Assembly: GCF_000317305.3 (NCBI RefSeq)
Contig: NC_023036.2
Coordinates: 2,976,001 to 3,040,000 of the forward strand
DNA: 64,000 nucleotides
Source: Mycolicibacterium neoaurum VKM Ac-1815D
GTDB lineage: Bacteria > Actinomycetota > Actinomycetes > Mycobacteriales > Mycobacteriaceae
Direction: 5' to 3'
Part shown: one piece after another, positions 1 to 8,141 of the stretch
How the letters are laid out: every line of letters starts with the position of its first letter
How positions within the stretch are numbered: the stretch's first letter is position 1
Notes under the pieces: model-generated
Database searches by the model: none
What the model was told of the DNA's origin: nothing
The model's input: only the letters and a program-made list of their open reading frames with translations
Position numbers and translations under genes: made by a program

Positions 1-432
1 GCGGCCTATCACACCTCCAAGGCCGGTGCGGAGTACTTCGCGAACACCCTGCGCCTGGAGGTCGCCCATCACGGCGTGGACGTCGGCTCGGCGCACATGA
101 GCTGGATCGACACCCCGCTGGTGCAGGACGCCAAGGCCGACCTGTCGGCGTTCCGGGAGATGCTGTCCAAACTGATGCCACCGCTGAATCGGACCACCAC
201 CGTCGAGGCGTGCGGGGCAGCCTTCGTCAAGGGCATCGAGGGCCGCAAGAAACGGATCTACTGCCCACGGTGGGTGGGTGCGTTCCGCTGGATCCGGCCA
301 CTGGTGTCCACCCCGCTCGCCGAACGCGACATCCGCACATTCACCCCGGAACTGCTGCCACGCCTGGATGCCGAGGCCGCCGCACTGGGACGGTCGGTCA
401 GCGCGCGGATCGAGGCGCTGGAGAAGCCCTGA
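1..432 (+). CDS. SDR family oxidoreductase, C-terminal part (5' end outside window)
   Basis: The reading frame is open from base 1 and ends at TGA 430-432, so only the C-terminal 143 residues are present. The first codons give AAYHTSKAG, which contains the YxxxK catalytic Tyr/Lys pair of short-chain dehydrogenases, followed by the usual helix (AEYFANTLRLEVAHHGV) and a substrate-loop TP motif in WIDTPLVQ. The long C-terminal tail resembles actinobacterial SDRs annotated as short-chain dehydrogenases of unknown substrate. NAD(P)-dependent alcohol/ketone interconversion is inferred from the family; the Rossmann nucleotide-binding part lies outside the window, so cofactor preference cannot be judged. 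It converges on the PAC2 gene with a gap of 26 bp. Confidence 0.85.
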   Translation, partial: AAYHTSKAGAEYFANTLRLEVAHHGVDVGSAHMSWIDTPLVQDAKADLSAFREMLSKLMPPLNRTTTVEACGAAFVKGIEGRKKRIYCPRWVGAFRWIRPLVSTPLAERDIRTFTPELLPRLDAEAAALGRSVSARIEALEKP

Positions 433-458
433 CGACCGCGGTGCTGGTCGGGCTCGGC

Positions 459-1328
459 CTACCGGCCTCGGCGCCGTAGGTACCGCTCGAACTCCGCGGC
501 CAGCGCATCCCCGTCGATCTTGCCGAGCGCGTCGTTCATATCGACCTCGGCATCCCCGCGTTCCTCAAGGGACTGCACGTACTCGGCGATCTCGTCGTCC
601 TCGGCGGTCATCTCGGTCACGGCCTGTTCCCATTCCTCGGCCGCACTGGGCAGGTCGGCCAGCGGCACCTCGATGTCGAGCACATCCTCGACGCGGCGCA
701 ACAGCGCCACGGTGGCCTTGGGGTTCGGCGGTTGTGACACGTAGTGCGGCACCGCCGCCCAGAACGTCACCGCGGGTATCCCGGCCTGCACGCAGGCGTC
801 CTGGAACACTCCGGCGATCCCGGTAGGTCCCTCATAGCGGGTCTCTTCCAGCCCGAAGAACTTGGCCGAGTCGGCGGAATAGGCGGCACCGGAGACCGGG
901 ACCGGACGGGTGTGCGGGGTATCGGCCAGCAGCGCACCCAGGATCACCACGGTGTCGACGTTCAGCTTGTCGGCGATCGCCAGCAACTCGGCGCAGAACG
1001 TGCGCCACCGCATATTGGGTTCGACGCCGTGCATGAGCACGATATCGCGGTCACTGCCGGGCGGGCGGCAGTGCGAGATGCGCATCGACGGCCAGACGAG
1101 CTCCCTGGTCACGCCGTCGATCTGCCGGATCACCGGGCGATTGACCTGGTAGTCGTAATACGTCTCGTCGTCGATCTCGACGATGGTCTCGGCCTCCCAG
1201 ATCGAGTCGAGGTGTTCGAGCGCACCGCTGGCCGCATCACCGGCGTCGTTCCAGCCCTCGAAGGCTGCGACGATGACGGTGTTCTGCAGGTTCGGCAGGC
1301 GGGGGCCACTCGCATCCGACGGTGTCAC
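459..1328 (-). CDS. PAC2 family protein (Rv2125-like)
   Basis: A 289-aa protein of the PAC2 (proteasome assembly chaperone 2) fold family. It has the family opening NTVIVAAFEGWNDAGDAA, the central VVILGALLADTPHTRPVPV segment, and an acidic helical C-terminus. Actinobacterial PAC2 proteins are cytosolic and of unknown function; a link to the proteasome is suggested by the fold name and by the Pup-proteasome genes further along, but is not shown here. The open frame extends upstream to 1391. I chose GTG 1328 because it is preceded by TACGCT and 6 nt with no Shine-Dalgarno, the typical mycobacterial leaderless arrangement, and because the resulting length fits the M. tuberculosis homologue as I recall it. 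Confidence 0.85.
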   Translation of the reverse strand: MTPSDASGPRLPNLQNTVIVAAFEGWNDAGDAASGALEHLDSIWEAETIVEIDDETYYDYQVNRPVIRQIDGVTRELVWPSMRISHCRPPGSDRDIVLMHGVEPNMRWRTFCAELLAIADKLNVDTVVILGALLADTPHTRPVPVSGAAYSADSAKFFGLEETRYEGPTGIAGVFQDACVQAGIPAVTFWAAVPHYVSQPPNPKATVALLRRVEDVLDIEVPLADLPSAAEEWEQAVTEMTAEDDEIAEYVQSLEERGDAEVDMNDALGKIDGDALAAEFERYLRRRGR

Positions 1329-1443
1329 TCTGCCAGCGTAAGCCCTGACCGGCGGTCGTGAGTCCTGCCGGGCCGCGTGGCGAACGGGCATCGGTCGCCT
1401 GTGTGCGCTCGGGCGGGCGGCAAACCCGGTTGACGGGCCCGAT

Positions 1444-1521
1444 TACCCTGTTCCCATGGTTGCCGACACCGTCGTCGGCGAGCCCGTCGAGACGAAATAT
1501 GTTCGGCGGCAATCGCGTTGA
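1444..1521 (+). other. Possible leaderless 21-codon ORF with its -10 box
   Basis: ATG 1456 is preceded by TACCCT (1444-1449) and 6 nt, the same spacing as convincing leaderless genes in this window. It opens a 21-codon frame (starts MVADTVVGEP) ending at TGA 1519-1521, upstream of the metH promoter. It may be a genuine small leaderless ORF or a chance match; no homology is recognised. The rest of 1329-1591 shows no larger gene. Confidence 0.3.
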
Positions 1522-1591
1522 TCATGATTGCCGTGTGGTTGCCGACAAGGCCCTGGTCAGGGTCGGTGCCGGCGACATCATGGGCGTCCGG

Positions 1592-1617
1592 ACGTCGTTT
1601 GGGGGACGACGTAGACT
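1592..1617 (+). promoter_or_regulatory. metH promoter with overlapping dyad
   Basis: TAGACT at 1612-1617 is a good -10 box and places transcription start near 1623-1625, exactly where the riboswitch fold begins. Immediately upstream lies a perfect inverted repeat ACGTCGT (1592-1598) / ACGACGT (1606-1612) with a 7-nt spacer; it touches the -10 box and could be a protein operator. The dyad is seen directly; its function is inferred. Confidence 0.5.
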
Positions 1618-1622
1618 TTTCT

Positions 1623-1717
1623 CCGTCGAGAGGCGTTGCAACGGCTACCAGGGGGTCGAAAGCCCGGGTATCCGCCACGCTCGGCAGAGTCAAGGACGCC
1701 TTCCGTCATGGAAGGAG
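1623..1717 (+). ncRNA. SAH (S-adenosylhomocysteine) riboswitch of metH
   Basis: The leader has the elements of the SAH riboswitch: a 5' CGAG (1627-1630) pairing with CUCG (1680-1683), followed by the conserved GGCGUUGCAACGG (1632-1644), an internal stem (UACC 1646-1649 with GGUA 1667-1670, GGG with CCC), and a 3' GACGCC (1695-1700) that forms the pseudoknot with GGCGUU (1632-1637, one G-U pair). Just downstream, CCUUCC (1699-1704) can pair with GGAAGG (1710-1715), hiding most of the Shine-Dalgarno AAGGAG (1712-1717). That hairpin and the pseudoknot share bases 1699-1700, so ligand-stabilised pseudoknot should expose the ribosome site: an ON switch, as known for this class. It was recognised by eye; no covariance search was run. 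Confidence 0.8.
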
Positions 1718-1722
1718 TGCAT

Positions 1723-4700
1723 GTGACCGCTGCGACATCTGGCACCTCAGCGACGCCGACCGGCACTGGAACGACCGGAACTGGAACGACCGGGTTCCCG
1801 CCGAACATCCGGCCCGACTGCACCGCCGAGCTGACGGCCGCACTCAACCAGCGGATCATGGTGATCGACGGCGCGATGGGTACGGCAATCCAACGTGACC
1901 GCCCCGACGAGGCCGGCTACCGCGGCGACCGGTTCACCGAATGGCCGACGGCGCTGCAGGGCAACAATGACCTGCTCAACCTGACCCAGCCGCAGATCAT
2001 CGAGGGCATCCACCGCGAATACCTGCAGGCCGGTGCGGACATCCTTGAGACCAACACGTTCAACGCGAACGCGGTCTCGTTGGCCGACTACGATATGGCC
2101 GCGCTGGCTTACGAGCTCAACTACGCCGGTGCCGCGCTGGCGCGCACGGCCGCCGACGAGTTCAGCACGCCCGAAAAGCCCCGCTACGTCGCCGGGGCCA
2201 TCGGGCCCACCACCCGGACGGCGTCGATCTCACCGGACGTCAACGATCCCGGTGCCCGCAACGTGTCCTACGACCAGTTGGTCGCGGCCTATCTGGAGGC
2301 TGCCAACGGTCTGGTCGACGGTGGCTCCGACCTGCTCATCGTCGAGACCATCTTCGACTCGCTGAACGCCAAGGCCGCGGTGTTCGCCATCGAGACCCTG
2401 TTCGAGCAGCGCGGACGCCGGTGGCCGGTGATCATCTCCGGCACCATCACCGATGCCTCCGGCCGTACCCTCTCCGGGCAGGTCACCGAGGCGTTCTGGA
2501 ACGCAATCCGGCACGCCAAACCGCTCGCCATCGGTCTGAACTGCGCGCTGGGCGCGCCCGAGATGCGGCCCTACATCGCCGAGATGGCGCGCATCGCGGA
2601 CACCTACGTGTCCTGCTATCCCAACGCCGGGCTGCCCAACGCCTTCGGTGAGTACGACGAGTCCCCGGAGCGCCAGGCCGGCTATATCGCCGAGTTCGCC
2701 GATGCCGGGCTGGTGAACCTGGTCGGCGGTTGCTGTGGCACCGCGCCGCCGCACATCGCCGAGATCGCCAAGACCGTGGAGGGCAAGCCGCCGCGCGAAC
2801 TGCCCACCATCGGGGTGGCCACCCGGCTGTCGGGTCTGGAGCCGCTCAACATCACCGACGATTCGCTGTTCGTGAACATCGGCGAGCGCACCAACATCAC
2901 CGGATCGGCGCGGTTCCGCAATCTCATCAAGGCCGAGGACTACGACACCGCGCTGTCGGTGGCGTTGCAGCAGGTCGAGGTCGGTGCCCAGGTCATCGAC
3001 ATCAACATGGACGAGGGCATGATCGACGGCGTCGCCGCGATGGACCGGTTCACCAAGCTGATCGCTGCCGAGCCGGATATCAGCAAGGTCCCGGTGATGA
3101 TCGACTCCTCGAAGTGGGAGGTCATCGAGGCGGGCCTGAAAAACGTGCAGGGCAAGCCGATCGTGAACTCGATCTCGCTGAAGGAAGGCGAGGAGAAGTT
3201 CATCCGGGAGGCCCGGTTGTGCCGCAAATACGGCGCCGCCGTGGTCGTGATGGCCTTCGACGAGCAGGGCCAGGCCGACAACCTCGAGCGCCGCAAGGAA
3301 ATCTGCGGGCGGGCCTACCGGGTGCTCACCGAAGAGGTCGGATTCCCCGCCGAGGACATCATCTTCGACCCGAACTGCTTTGCGTTGGCCACCGGCATCG
3401 AGGAGCACGCCACCTACGGGATCGACTTCATCGAGGCCTGCGCCTGGATCAAGGAGAACCTGCCGGGTGTGCACATCTCCGGGGGCATCTCCAACGTGTC
3501 GTTCTCGTTCCGCGGCAACAATCCGGTCCGCGAGGCCATCCACGCGGTGTTCCTCTTCCACGCCATCAAGGCCGGCCTGGACATGGGCATCGTCAACGCG
3601 GGCGCGCTGGTGCCGTATGACTCGATCGACCCCGAGCTGCGGGACCGGATCGAAGACGTGGTCCTCAACCGGCGCGAGGATGCCGCCGAACGACTGCTCG
3701 AGATCGCCGAACGGTTCAACAAGACCGAGAAGTCCGAGGATCCCGCCGCGGCCGAGTGGCGATCACTGCCGGTCCGTGAGCGCATCACACATGCGCTGGT
3801 CAAGGGAATCGATGCCAACGTCGACGCCGACACCGAGGAGCTGCGCGCCGAGATCGAGGCCGCCGGCGGACGGCCGATCGAGGTCATCGAGGGACCGCTG
3901 ATGGATGGCATGAACGTCGTCGGCGACCTGTTCGGTTCGGGCAAGATGTTCCTGCCCCAGGTGGTGAAATCGGCGCGCGTCATGAAGAAGGCGGTGGCCT
4001 ACCTGCTGCCGTACATCGAGGCCGAGAAGGAAGCCAACGGTACGGCCTCTACGAAGGACACCAACGGCACCATCATCATGGCGACCGTCAAGGGCGATGT
4101 ACACGATATCGGTAAGAACATCGTCGGTGTTGTGTTGCAGTGCAACAACTTCGAGGTGATCGACCTGGGTGTGATGGTGCCCGCGCAGAAGATTCTGGAC
4201 GCCGCCAAGGAGCACGACGCCGATATCATCGGGTTGAGCGGCCTGATCACCCCGTCGCTGGACGAGATGGTGAATTTCGCGGTGGAGATGGAACGCGAGG
4301 GCCTGGAGATTCCGCTGCTGATCGGCGGTGCGACGACCTCGCGCGCACACACCGCGGTCAAGGTCGCGCCGCGCCGCAAGGGTCCGGTGGTGTGGGTCAA
4401 GGACGCCTCCCGCTCGGTGCCGGTGGCCGCCGCGCTGCTCGACGACAAGCAGCGGCCGGCCCTGCTCGAGGCCACCGCCAAGGACTACGCCTCGCTGCGG
4501 GAACGGCACGCCCAGAAGAACGAACGCCCCACGTTGCCCCTGGAGAAGGCTCGGGCCAACCGCACTCCGATCGAATGGGAGGGCTACACGCCGCCGGTGC
4601 CTGCCCAGGGCCTCGGGGTGCGCGAATTTCTCGACTACGACCTGGCCGAGCTGCGGGAGTACATCGACTGGCAGCCGTTCTTCAACGCCTGGGAGATGAA

Positions 4701-5520
4701 GGGCCGATTCCCGGACATCCTCAACAATCCGGCATCGGGTGAGGCCGCCCGCAAGCTCTACGACGACGCGCAGCAGATGCTCGACACGTTGATCAAGGAG
4801 AAGTGGCTGACCGCCAACGGTGTCATCGGTTTCTTCCCGGCCAACGCGGTCGGTGACGACGTCGAGGTCTACACCGACGAGACCCGCGGCGAGGTGCTCA
4901 CCACGTTGCACAACCTGCGTCAGCAGGGCGAGCACCGGGACGGTATCCCGAACCGGTCACTCGGCGATTTTGTCGCGCCCAAGCAGACCGGGCTGGCCGA
5001 CCATGTCGGCGCATTCGCCGTGACGGCGGGCCTGGGCAGCGCGGACAAGATCACCGAGTTCAAGGCCGATCACGACGATTACAGCGCCATCCTGCTGGAA
5101 TCGCTCGCCGACCGGCTTGCCGAGGCGTTCGCCGAACGCATGCATCAGCGCGTCCGCACCGAGTTCTGGGGTTACCAACCCGATGAGGATCTTCCCAACG
5201 AGGCGCTGATCGGCGAGAAGTACGTCGGCATCCGCCCGGCCCCCGGCTACCCGGCGTGCCCCGAGCACACCGAGAAAACGACCCTGTTCGAGCTGCTGGA
5301 CGTCACGAAGCGGACCGGTATCGAGCTGACCGAGTCCATGGCGATGTGGCCGGGTGCGGCGGTCAGCGGGTGGTATTTCTCGCACCCGCAGTCGCAGTAC
5401 TTCGTGGTCGGTCGGCTGGCGCAGGACCAGGTGGCCGACTACGCCAAGCGCAAGGGGTGGACGCTGGCCGAGGCCGAGCGCTGGCTGGCGCCCAACCTGG
5501 GCTACAACCCGGAGGACTGA
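1723..5520 (+). CDS. metH: Cobalamin-dependent methionine synthase, proteobacterial type
   Basis: Transfers the methyl group of 5-methyltetrahydrofolate to homocysteine through methylcobalamin (1265 aa). Domain order: homocysteine-binding barrel (about 30-345; zinc ligands C274, C337, C338), pterin-binding barrel (about 370-650), B12 cap and B12-binding domain (about 680-920; DxHxxG with axial H794), and SAM-dependent reactivation domain to the C-terminus. GTG 1723 is the start: AAGGAG (1712-1717) lies 5 nt upstream; in-frame ATG 1708 is inside the anti-Shine-Dalgarno loop. The N-terminus carries a low-complexity GTTGTG repeat. Segments such as [11 protein letters not shown] and the ending [12 protein letters not shown] match what I remember of E. 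coli MetH much better than M. tuberculosis MetH, suggesting a xenologue. The upstream SAH riboswitch should raise expression when S-adenosylhomocysteine accumulates. Confidence 0.97.
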   Translation: MTAATSGTSATPTGTGTTGTGTTGFPPNIRPDCTAELTAALNQRIMVIDGAMGTAIQRDRPDEAGYRGDRFTEWPTALQGNNDLLNLTQPQIIEGIHREYLQAGADILETNTFNANAVSLADYDMAALAYELNYAGAALARTAADEFSTPEKPRYVAGAIGPTTRTASISPDVNDPGARNVSYDQLVAAYLEAANGLVDGGSDLLIVETIFDSLNAKAAVFAIETLFEQRGRRWPVIISGTITDASGRTLSGQVTEAFWNAIRHAKPLAIGLNCALGAPEMRPYIAEMARIADTYVSCYPNAGLPNAFGEYDESPERQAGYIAEFADAGLVNLVGGCCGTAPPHIAEIAKTVEGKPPRELPTIGVATRLSGLEPLNITDDSLFVNIGERTNITGSARFRNLIKAEDYDTALSVALQQVEVGAQVIDINMDEGMIDGVAAMDRFTKLIAAEPDISKVPVMIDSSKWEVIEAGLKNVQGKPIVNSISLKEGEEKFIREARLCRKYGAAVVVMAFDEQGQADNLERRKEICGRAYRVLTEEVGFPAEDIIFDPNCFALATGIEEHATYGIDFIEACAWIKENLPGVHISGGISNVSFSFRGNNPVREAIHAVFLFHAIKAGLDMGIVNAGALVPYDSIDPELRDRIEDVVLNRREDAAERLLEIAERFNKTEKSEDPAAAEWRSLPVRERITHALVKGIDANVDADTEELRAEIEAAGGRPIEVIEGPLMDGMNVVGDLFGSGKMFLPQVVKSARVMKKAVAYLLPYIEAEKEANGTASTKDTNGTIIMATVKGDVHDIGKNIVGVVLQCNNFEVIDLGVMVPAQKILDAAKEHDADIIGLSGLITPSLDEMVNFAVEMEREGLEIPLLIGGATTSRAHTAVKVAPRRKGPVVWVKDASRSVPVAAALLDDKQRPALLEATAKDYASLRERHAQKNERPTLPLEKARANRTPIEWEGYTPPVPAQGLGVREFLDYDLAELREYIDWQPFFNAWEMKGRFPDILNNPASGEAARKLYDDAQQMLDTLIKEKWLTANGVIGFFPANAVGDDVEVYTDETRGEVLTTLHNLRQQGEHRDGIPNRSLGDFVAPKQTGLADHVGAFAVTAGLGSADKITEFKADHDDYSAILLESLADRLAEAFAERMHQRVRTEFWGYQPDEDLPNEALIGEKYVGIRPAPGYPACPEHTEKTTLFELLDVTKRTGIELTESMAMWPGAAVSGWYFSHPQSQYFVVGRLAQDQVADYAKRKGWTLAEAERWLAPNLGYNPED

Positions 5521-5533
5521 CCGCGGAGGTCCG

Positions 5534-5561
5534 CACCGATCAGCGGTCGGCACCGATCAGC
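5534..5561. repeat. Short direct repeat at metH/NmrA convergence
   Basis: CACCGATCAGC occurs at 5534-5544 and again at 5551-5561, a 17-bp period, in the 36-bp gap between metH and the converging gene; the second copy covers the latter's stop codon. A TGACCGC/GCGGTCG pairing across the first copy could form a weak terminator stem. No function can be assigned. Confidence 0.35.
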
Positions 5562-6372
5562 CGAACGCCTCGCGGTTGCGGGCGGCCCACTGGGCCATCG
5601 ATTCCGCGGGTGTGCCGGTGATCCGCTCGACATTGTCATTGGCGATCTGGTCATTGGCGATCTGTTCGTCGCCGGTCTTGCCGTCGAAGAGGTCGAGGTA
5701 CCAGTCAACGCCATCGCCCATGAGGGGGCGCAGTAACGCGTCGGCCTCGGCACGGCTGCAGCGCCGCATCTCGACGTCGATGCCGAGCCCGATGCCGATC
5801 TCACGGGCGATCTCGGCGCGGGTCAGCGCGCGTGGTCCGGTCAGCTCGTACATCGTGCCCAGGTGGGCGTCCCGCAGATCGGCGAGCAGATGAGCGGCCA
5901 CCCGGGCGATATCGCGCATGGACACCGGAGATTGCACTGCATCAGGCGCGATGTCGTGCACCACCCCGGTCATGATCTGGGGTGCCCACATCATGAAGTT
6001 GTCGCTGAACTCGCCGGGACCCAATTGGGTCTGGCCTAGCCCGGATGCGGTGACGGCATCGGCGTGCTGCTGCCAGTGCGCGCCGCCGGTGAGCGCCACC
6101 ACGTAGCGCACCCCGGCAGCGGTGAGGTGCTCCAGGGTTGCCGCCAATGTCGGGGGATGCGGTGCCAGATAGACCCGCTCGACACCGTCCAACGCCGCGG
6201 GTAACGAATCAGGCTTTCCCAGGTAGCCGGTGACGGCGGTCACCGAATCGGGCAGTGCGGCCTTCGCCGGGTTGACCGTCAGCGCGCGGATATCGTTGGC
6301 GCCCAGCGCGATCAGCTCATCGACCACCTGCCTGCCGATATTGCCCGTTGCGCCCGTCACCAGAATTGTCAT
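5557..6372 (-). CDS. NmrA-like NAD(P)-binding protein
   Basis: A 271-aa atypical SDR. The N-terminus MTILVTGATGNIGRQVVDEL is a textbook GxxGxxG Rossmann motif; the middle has the NmrA/TMR pattern (YLAPHPP, YVVALTGG, ARVAAHLLAD) and the classical YxxxK catalytic pair is not evident. Such proteins act as NAD(P)H sensors or as quinone/isoflavone reductase-like enzymes; the substrate here is unknown. ATG 6372 follows TACGGT and 6 nt, a leaderless arrangement. It is divergent from the HAD gene (65 bp apart). Confidence 0.88.
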   Translation of the reverse strand: MTILVTGATGNIGRQVVDELIALGANDIRALTVNPAKAALPDSVTAVTGYLGKPDSLPAALDGVERVYLAPHPPTLAATLEHLTAAGVRYVVALTGGAHWQQHADAVTASGLGQTQLGPGEFSDNFMMWAPQIMTGVVHDIAPDAVQSPVSMRDIARVAAHLLADLRDAHLGTMYELTGPRALTRAEIAREIGIGLGIDVEMRRCSRAEADALLRPLMGDGVDWYLDLFDGKTGDEQIANDQIANDNVERITGTPAESMAQWAARNREAFG

Positions 6373-6437
6373 ACCGACACCGTATCCACGGGATCCGACA
6401 GTTCGGGCCGCATCGGCGTCGATGAGACACTGGTGTC

Positions 6438-7121
6438 ATGCGTGCGGTGTTGTGGGATATGGACGGAACGCTCGTCGACTCCGAAAAGCTCTGGGACATC
6501 GCAATCCAGGACCTGTACCGCAAGCACGGTCGTGAACTCACCGCCGAGGTGCGTACCAGCACCATCGGCGGGTCGAGCGAGAACGTCTTGGCGATCGTCT
6601 ACGCCGATCTGGGTTTGCCACCCGATCCCGAGGACATGGCGCGCACCGCGGACTGGATGCACGATTACGTCGGTGAGCTCTTCGCCGAGGGCCTGCCGTG
6701 GTGTGCCGGCGCCCGGGAGATGCTCGACGCGCTGACCGTCGCCGACGTCACGATGGCGTTGGTGACCAACACACGCCGTGTGCTCACCGAGAAGGCTCTG
6801 GACAGCATCGGGCGGGACTACTTCGCGGTGACCGTATGCGGTGACGAGGTGCCCAGTGGCAAGCCCGCACCGGATCCCTATCTGCGCGCCGCCACGCTGC
6901 TGGGCCTGGAACCGGGCGCGTGCCTGGCCGTCGAGGACTCCGTCACCGGGGCGGCCGCCGCGGAGGCGGCCGGGTGCGCAGTGCTGGTCGTACCCAACGA
7001 GGTCGCGGTGCCCGGTGGGCCGCGGCGTCGGCACGCCGCATCGCTGGCGGACCTCGATGTGCACGCACTGCGCGATATCCACACCGAGCTCGGCGTGGTC
7101 AGCGACGAGCGCAGCGCCTGA
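6438..7121 (+). CDS. HAD superfamily phosphatase (beta-phosphoglucomutase-like)
   Basis: A 227-aa cytosolic hydrolase. Motif I is DMDGTLVDS with nucleophile D7 and acid/base D9, motif II is the T in ALVTNT, motif III the K in SGKPAPDPYL, and motif IV is VEDSVTG. The helical cap between motifs I and II matches the beta-PGM/phosphatase subfamily that dephosphorylates small sugar phosphates or phosphoglycolate; the substrate is not predictable. No Shine-Dalgarno is visible; GACACT plus 6 nt before ATG 6438 is a weak leaderless candidate. Its stop codon abuts that of the convergent serine-hydrolase gene with no base between. Confidence 0.9.
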   Translation: MRAVLWDMDGTLVDSEKLWDIAIQDLYRKHGRELTAEVRTSTIGGSSENVLAIVYADLGLPPDPEDMARTADWMHDYVGELFAEGLPWCAGAREMLDALTVADVTMALVTNTRRVLTEKALDSIGRDYFAVTVCGDEVPSGKPAPDPYLRAATLLGLEPGACLAVEDSVTGAAAAEAAGCAVLVVPNEVAVPGGPRRRHAASLADLDVHALRDIHTELGVVSDERSA

Positions 7122-7925
7122 TCACGGCGTTCCCGATGGGAACAGCGTGCGCACGGCGCGCGTCATGGTGTCCCTGGCGCCGGCGGCGCCATTGGGATCC
7201 AACGAGCTGATCGCCAGCACGTAGCGGTGGTCGGCGCCCACGATGCCGGTGGAGACGTGGAGTTGGTTGTCCCCGTTCCAGCAGCAGAACCAGCCCTGCT
7301 TGACGGCCAGCGGGGTGCCCGACAACCCGTCGGGCAGCCCGAACCGTTGCGGGTAACCATCGGCCCCCTGTGGTGTGAAGCCGGCCAGATTGCCGATGAT
7401 GATCTCGGTCTGCTCCGGCGGGAGCCCGCCGGAACCGTTGAGCAGCATGTCGTAGTAGTGCACGAGATCGGCGGCCGTGCTCTGGGTGACATCCCAGTGT
7501 CCGTTGGCAGGCGCGGTCGTTGCCGCCAGTCCGTATCGCCGTGTGACGCGGTCGATCACGGCGTTGCGGCCACCGCGGTCCCAGAACATCTGGGCCGCAC
7601 CATCTTCGGATGATCGCAACATCGCGTCCAGCGCGGCGTGATCGGACTCGGACAAGGTCGATGATCCGGTCGACTCGCGGTACAGCGCATCGTCGGCGAT
7701 GAACAGCTTGACCACCGATGCGATGGGAAAGGAGGTGTTGCCGTTGGACACGAGCCGGCCGGTGTCTCGGTCGAGTATGGCGAGCTCGAGATCGGCACCG
7801 GAGGAGGCGGCCTCGCTGGTGGCCATCTGTACCCGTTCGTCGATATCGTCGGGCTCGGCCCCGGCCGGGCTCAGCGGGACCCATAGCAGTCCGGCGAGCG
7901 CGAGGATGGACAGTTTGCCGAACAT
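7122..7925 (-). CDS. Secreted serine hydrolase, class A beta-lactamase fold
   Basis: A 267-aa exported protein. The start ATG 7925 has AGGGAG a few bases upstream and gives a signal peptide (MFGKLSILALAGLLWV, cleavage likely after AGA). The mature part has a penicillin-interacting serine motif SVVK in FPIASVVKLF, as in beta-lactamases and DD-peptidases, but the SDN motif is replaced by something like SED and the KTG triad appears only as KQG, so true beta-lactamase activity is doubtful. Mycobacterial genomes contain several such serine-hydrolase lipoproteins/secreted proteins of unknown role at the cell envelope. An upstream in-frame extension to 8030 exists but lacks a ribosome site. Confidence 0.85.
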   Translation of the reverse strand: MFGKLSILALAGLLWVPLSPAGAEPDDIDERVQMATSEAASSGADLELAILDRDTGRLVSNGNTSFPIASVVKLFIADDALYRESTGSSTLSESDHAALDAMLRSSEDGAAQMFWDRGGRNAVIDRVTRRYGLAATTAPANGHWDVTQSTAADLVHYYDMLLNGSGGLPPEQTEIIIGNLAGFTPQGADGYPQRFGLPDGLSGTPLAVKQGWFCCWNGDNQLHVSTGIVGADHRYVLAISSLDPNGAAGARDTMTRAVRTLFPSGTP

Positions 7926-8141
7926 GGGTCTCCCTGCGGGCTGATCCGAACCGAACCGAAGATCTTTCCGCATTACCCCTGCTGCGGCACGCCCAATCGG
8001 ATATCGCTCAAGATCACCCGGCGGCGCCATCGGCCGATTGCGGCACCGATGCCGAAACGCCGCGGATTATCGACCCGCCACGGCCGCGTCTGTGCCATCG
8101 TGAAGTGACACGCATCACGGTGCCGGGGAAGGACGATCTCG

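Noticed and set aside
1708-1722. ATG 1708 as metH start
   Set aside because: It lies in the loop of the anti-Shine-Dalgarno hairpin and has no ribosome site; GTG 1723 has AAGGAG at correct spacing.
2230-3561. 443-codon antisense frame inside metH
   Set aside because: Complement shadow of a GC-rich gene with strong third-position bias; composition is Asp/Gly/Arg/His-rich and has no family motif. The same applies to long antisense frames in mpa, dop, helY, cobN and the Rieske gene.
7122-7925. Functional class A beta-lactamase
   Set aside because: SxxK is present, but SDN and KTG are not intact, so it is called only a serine hydrolase of that fold.
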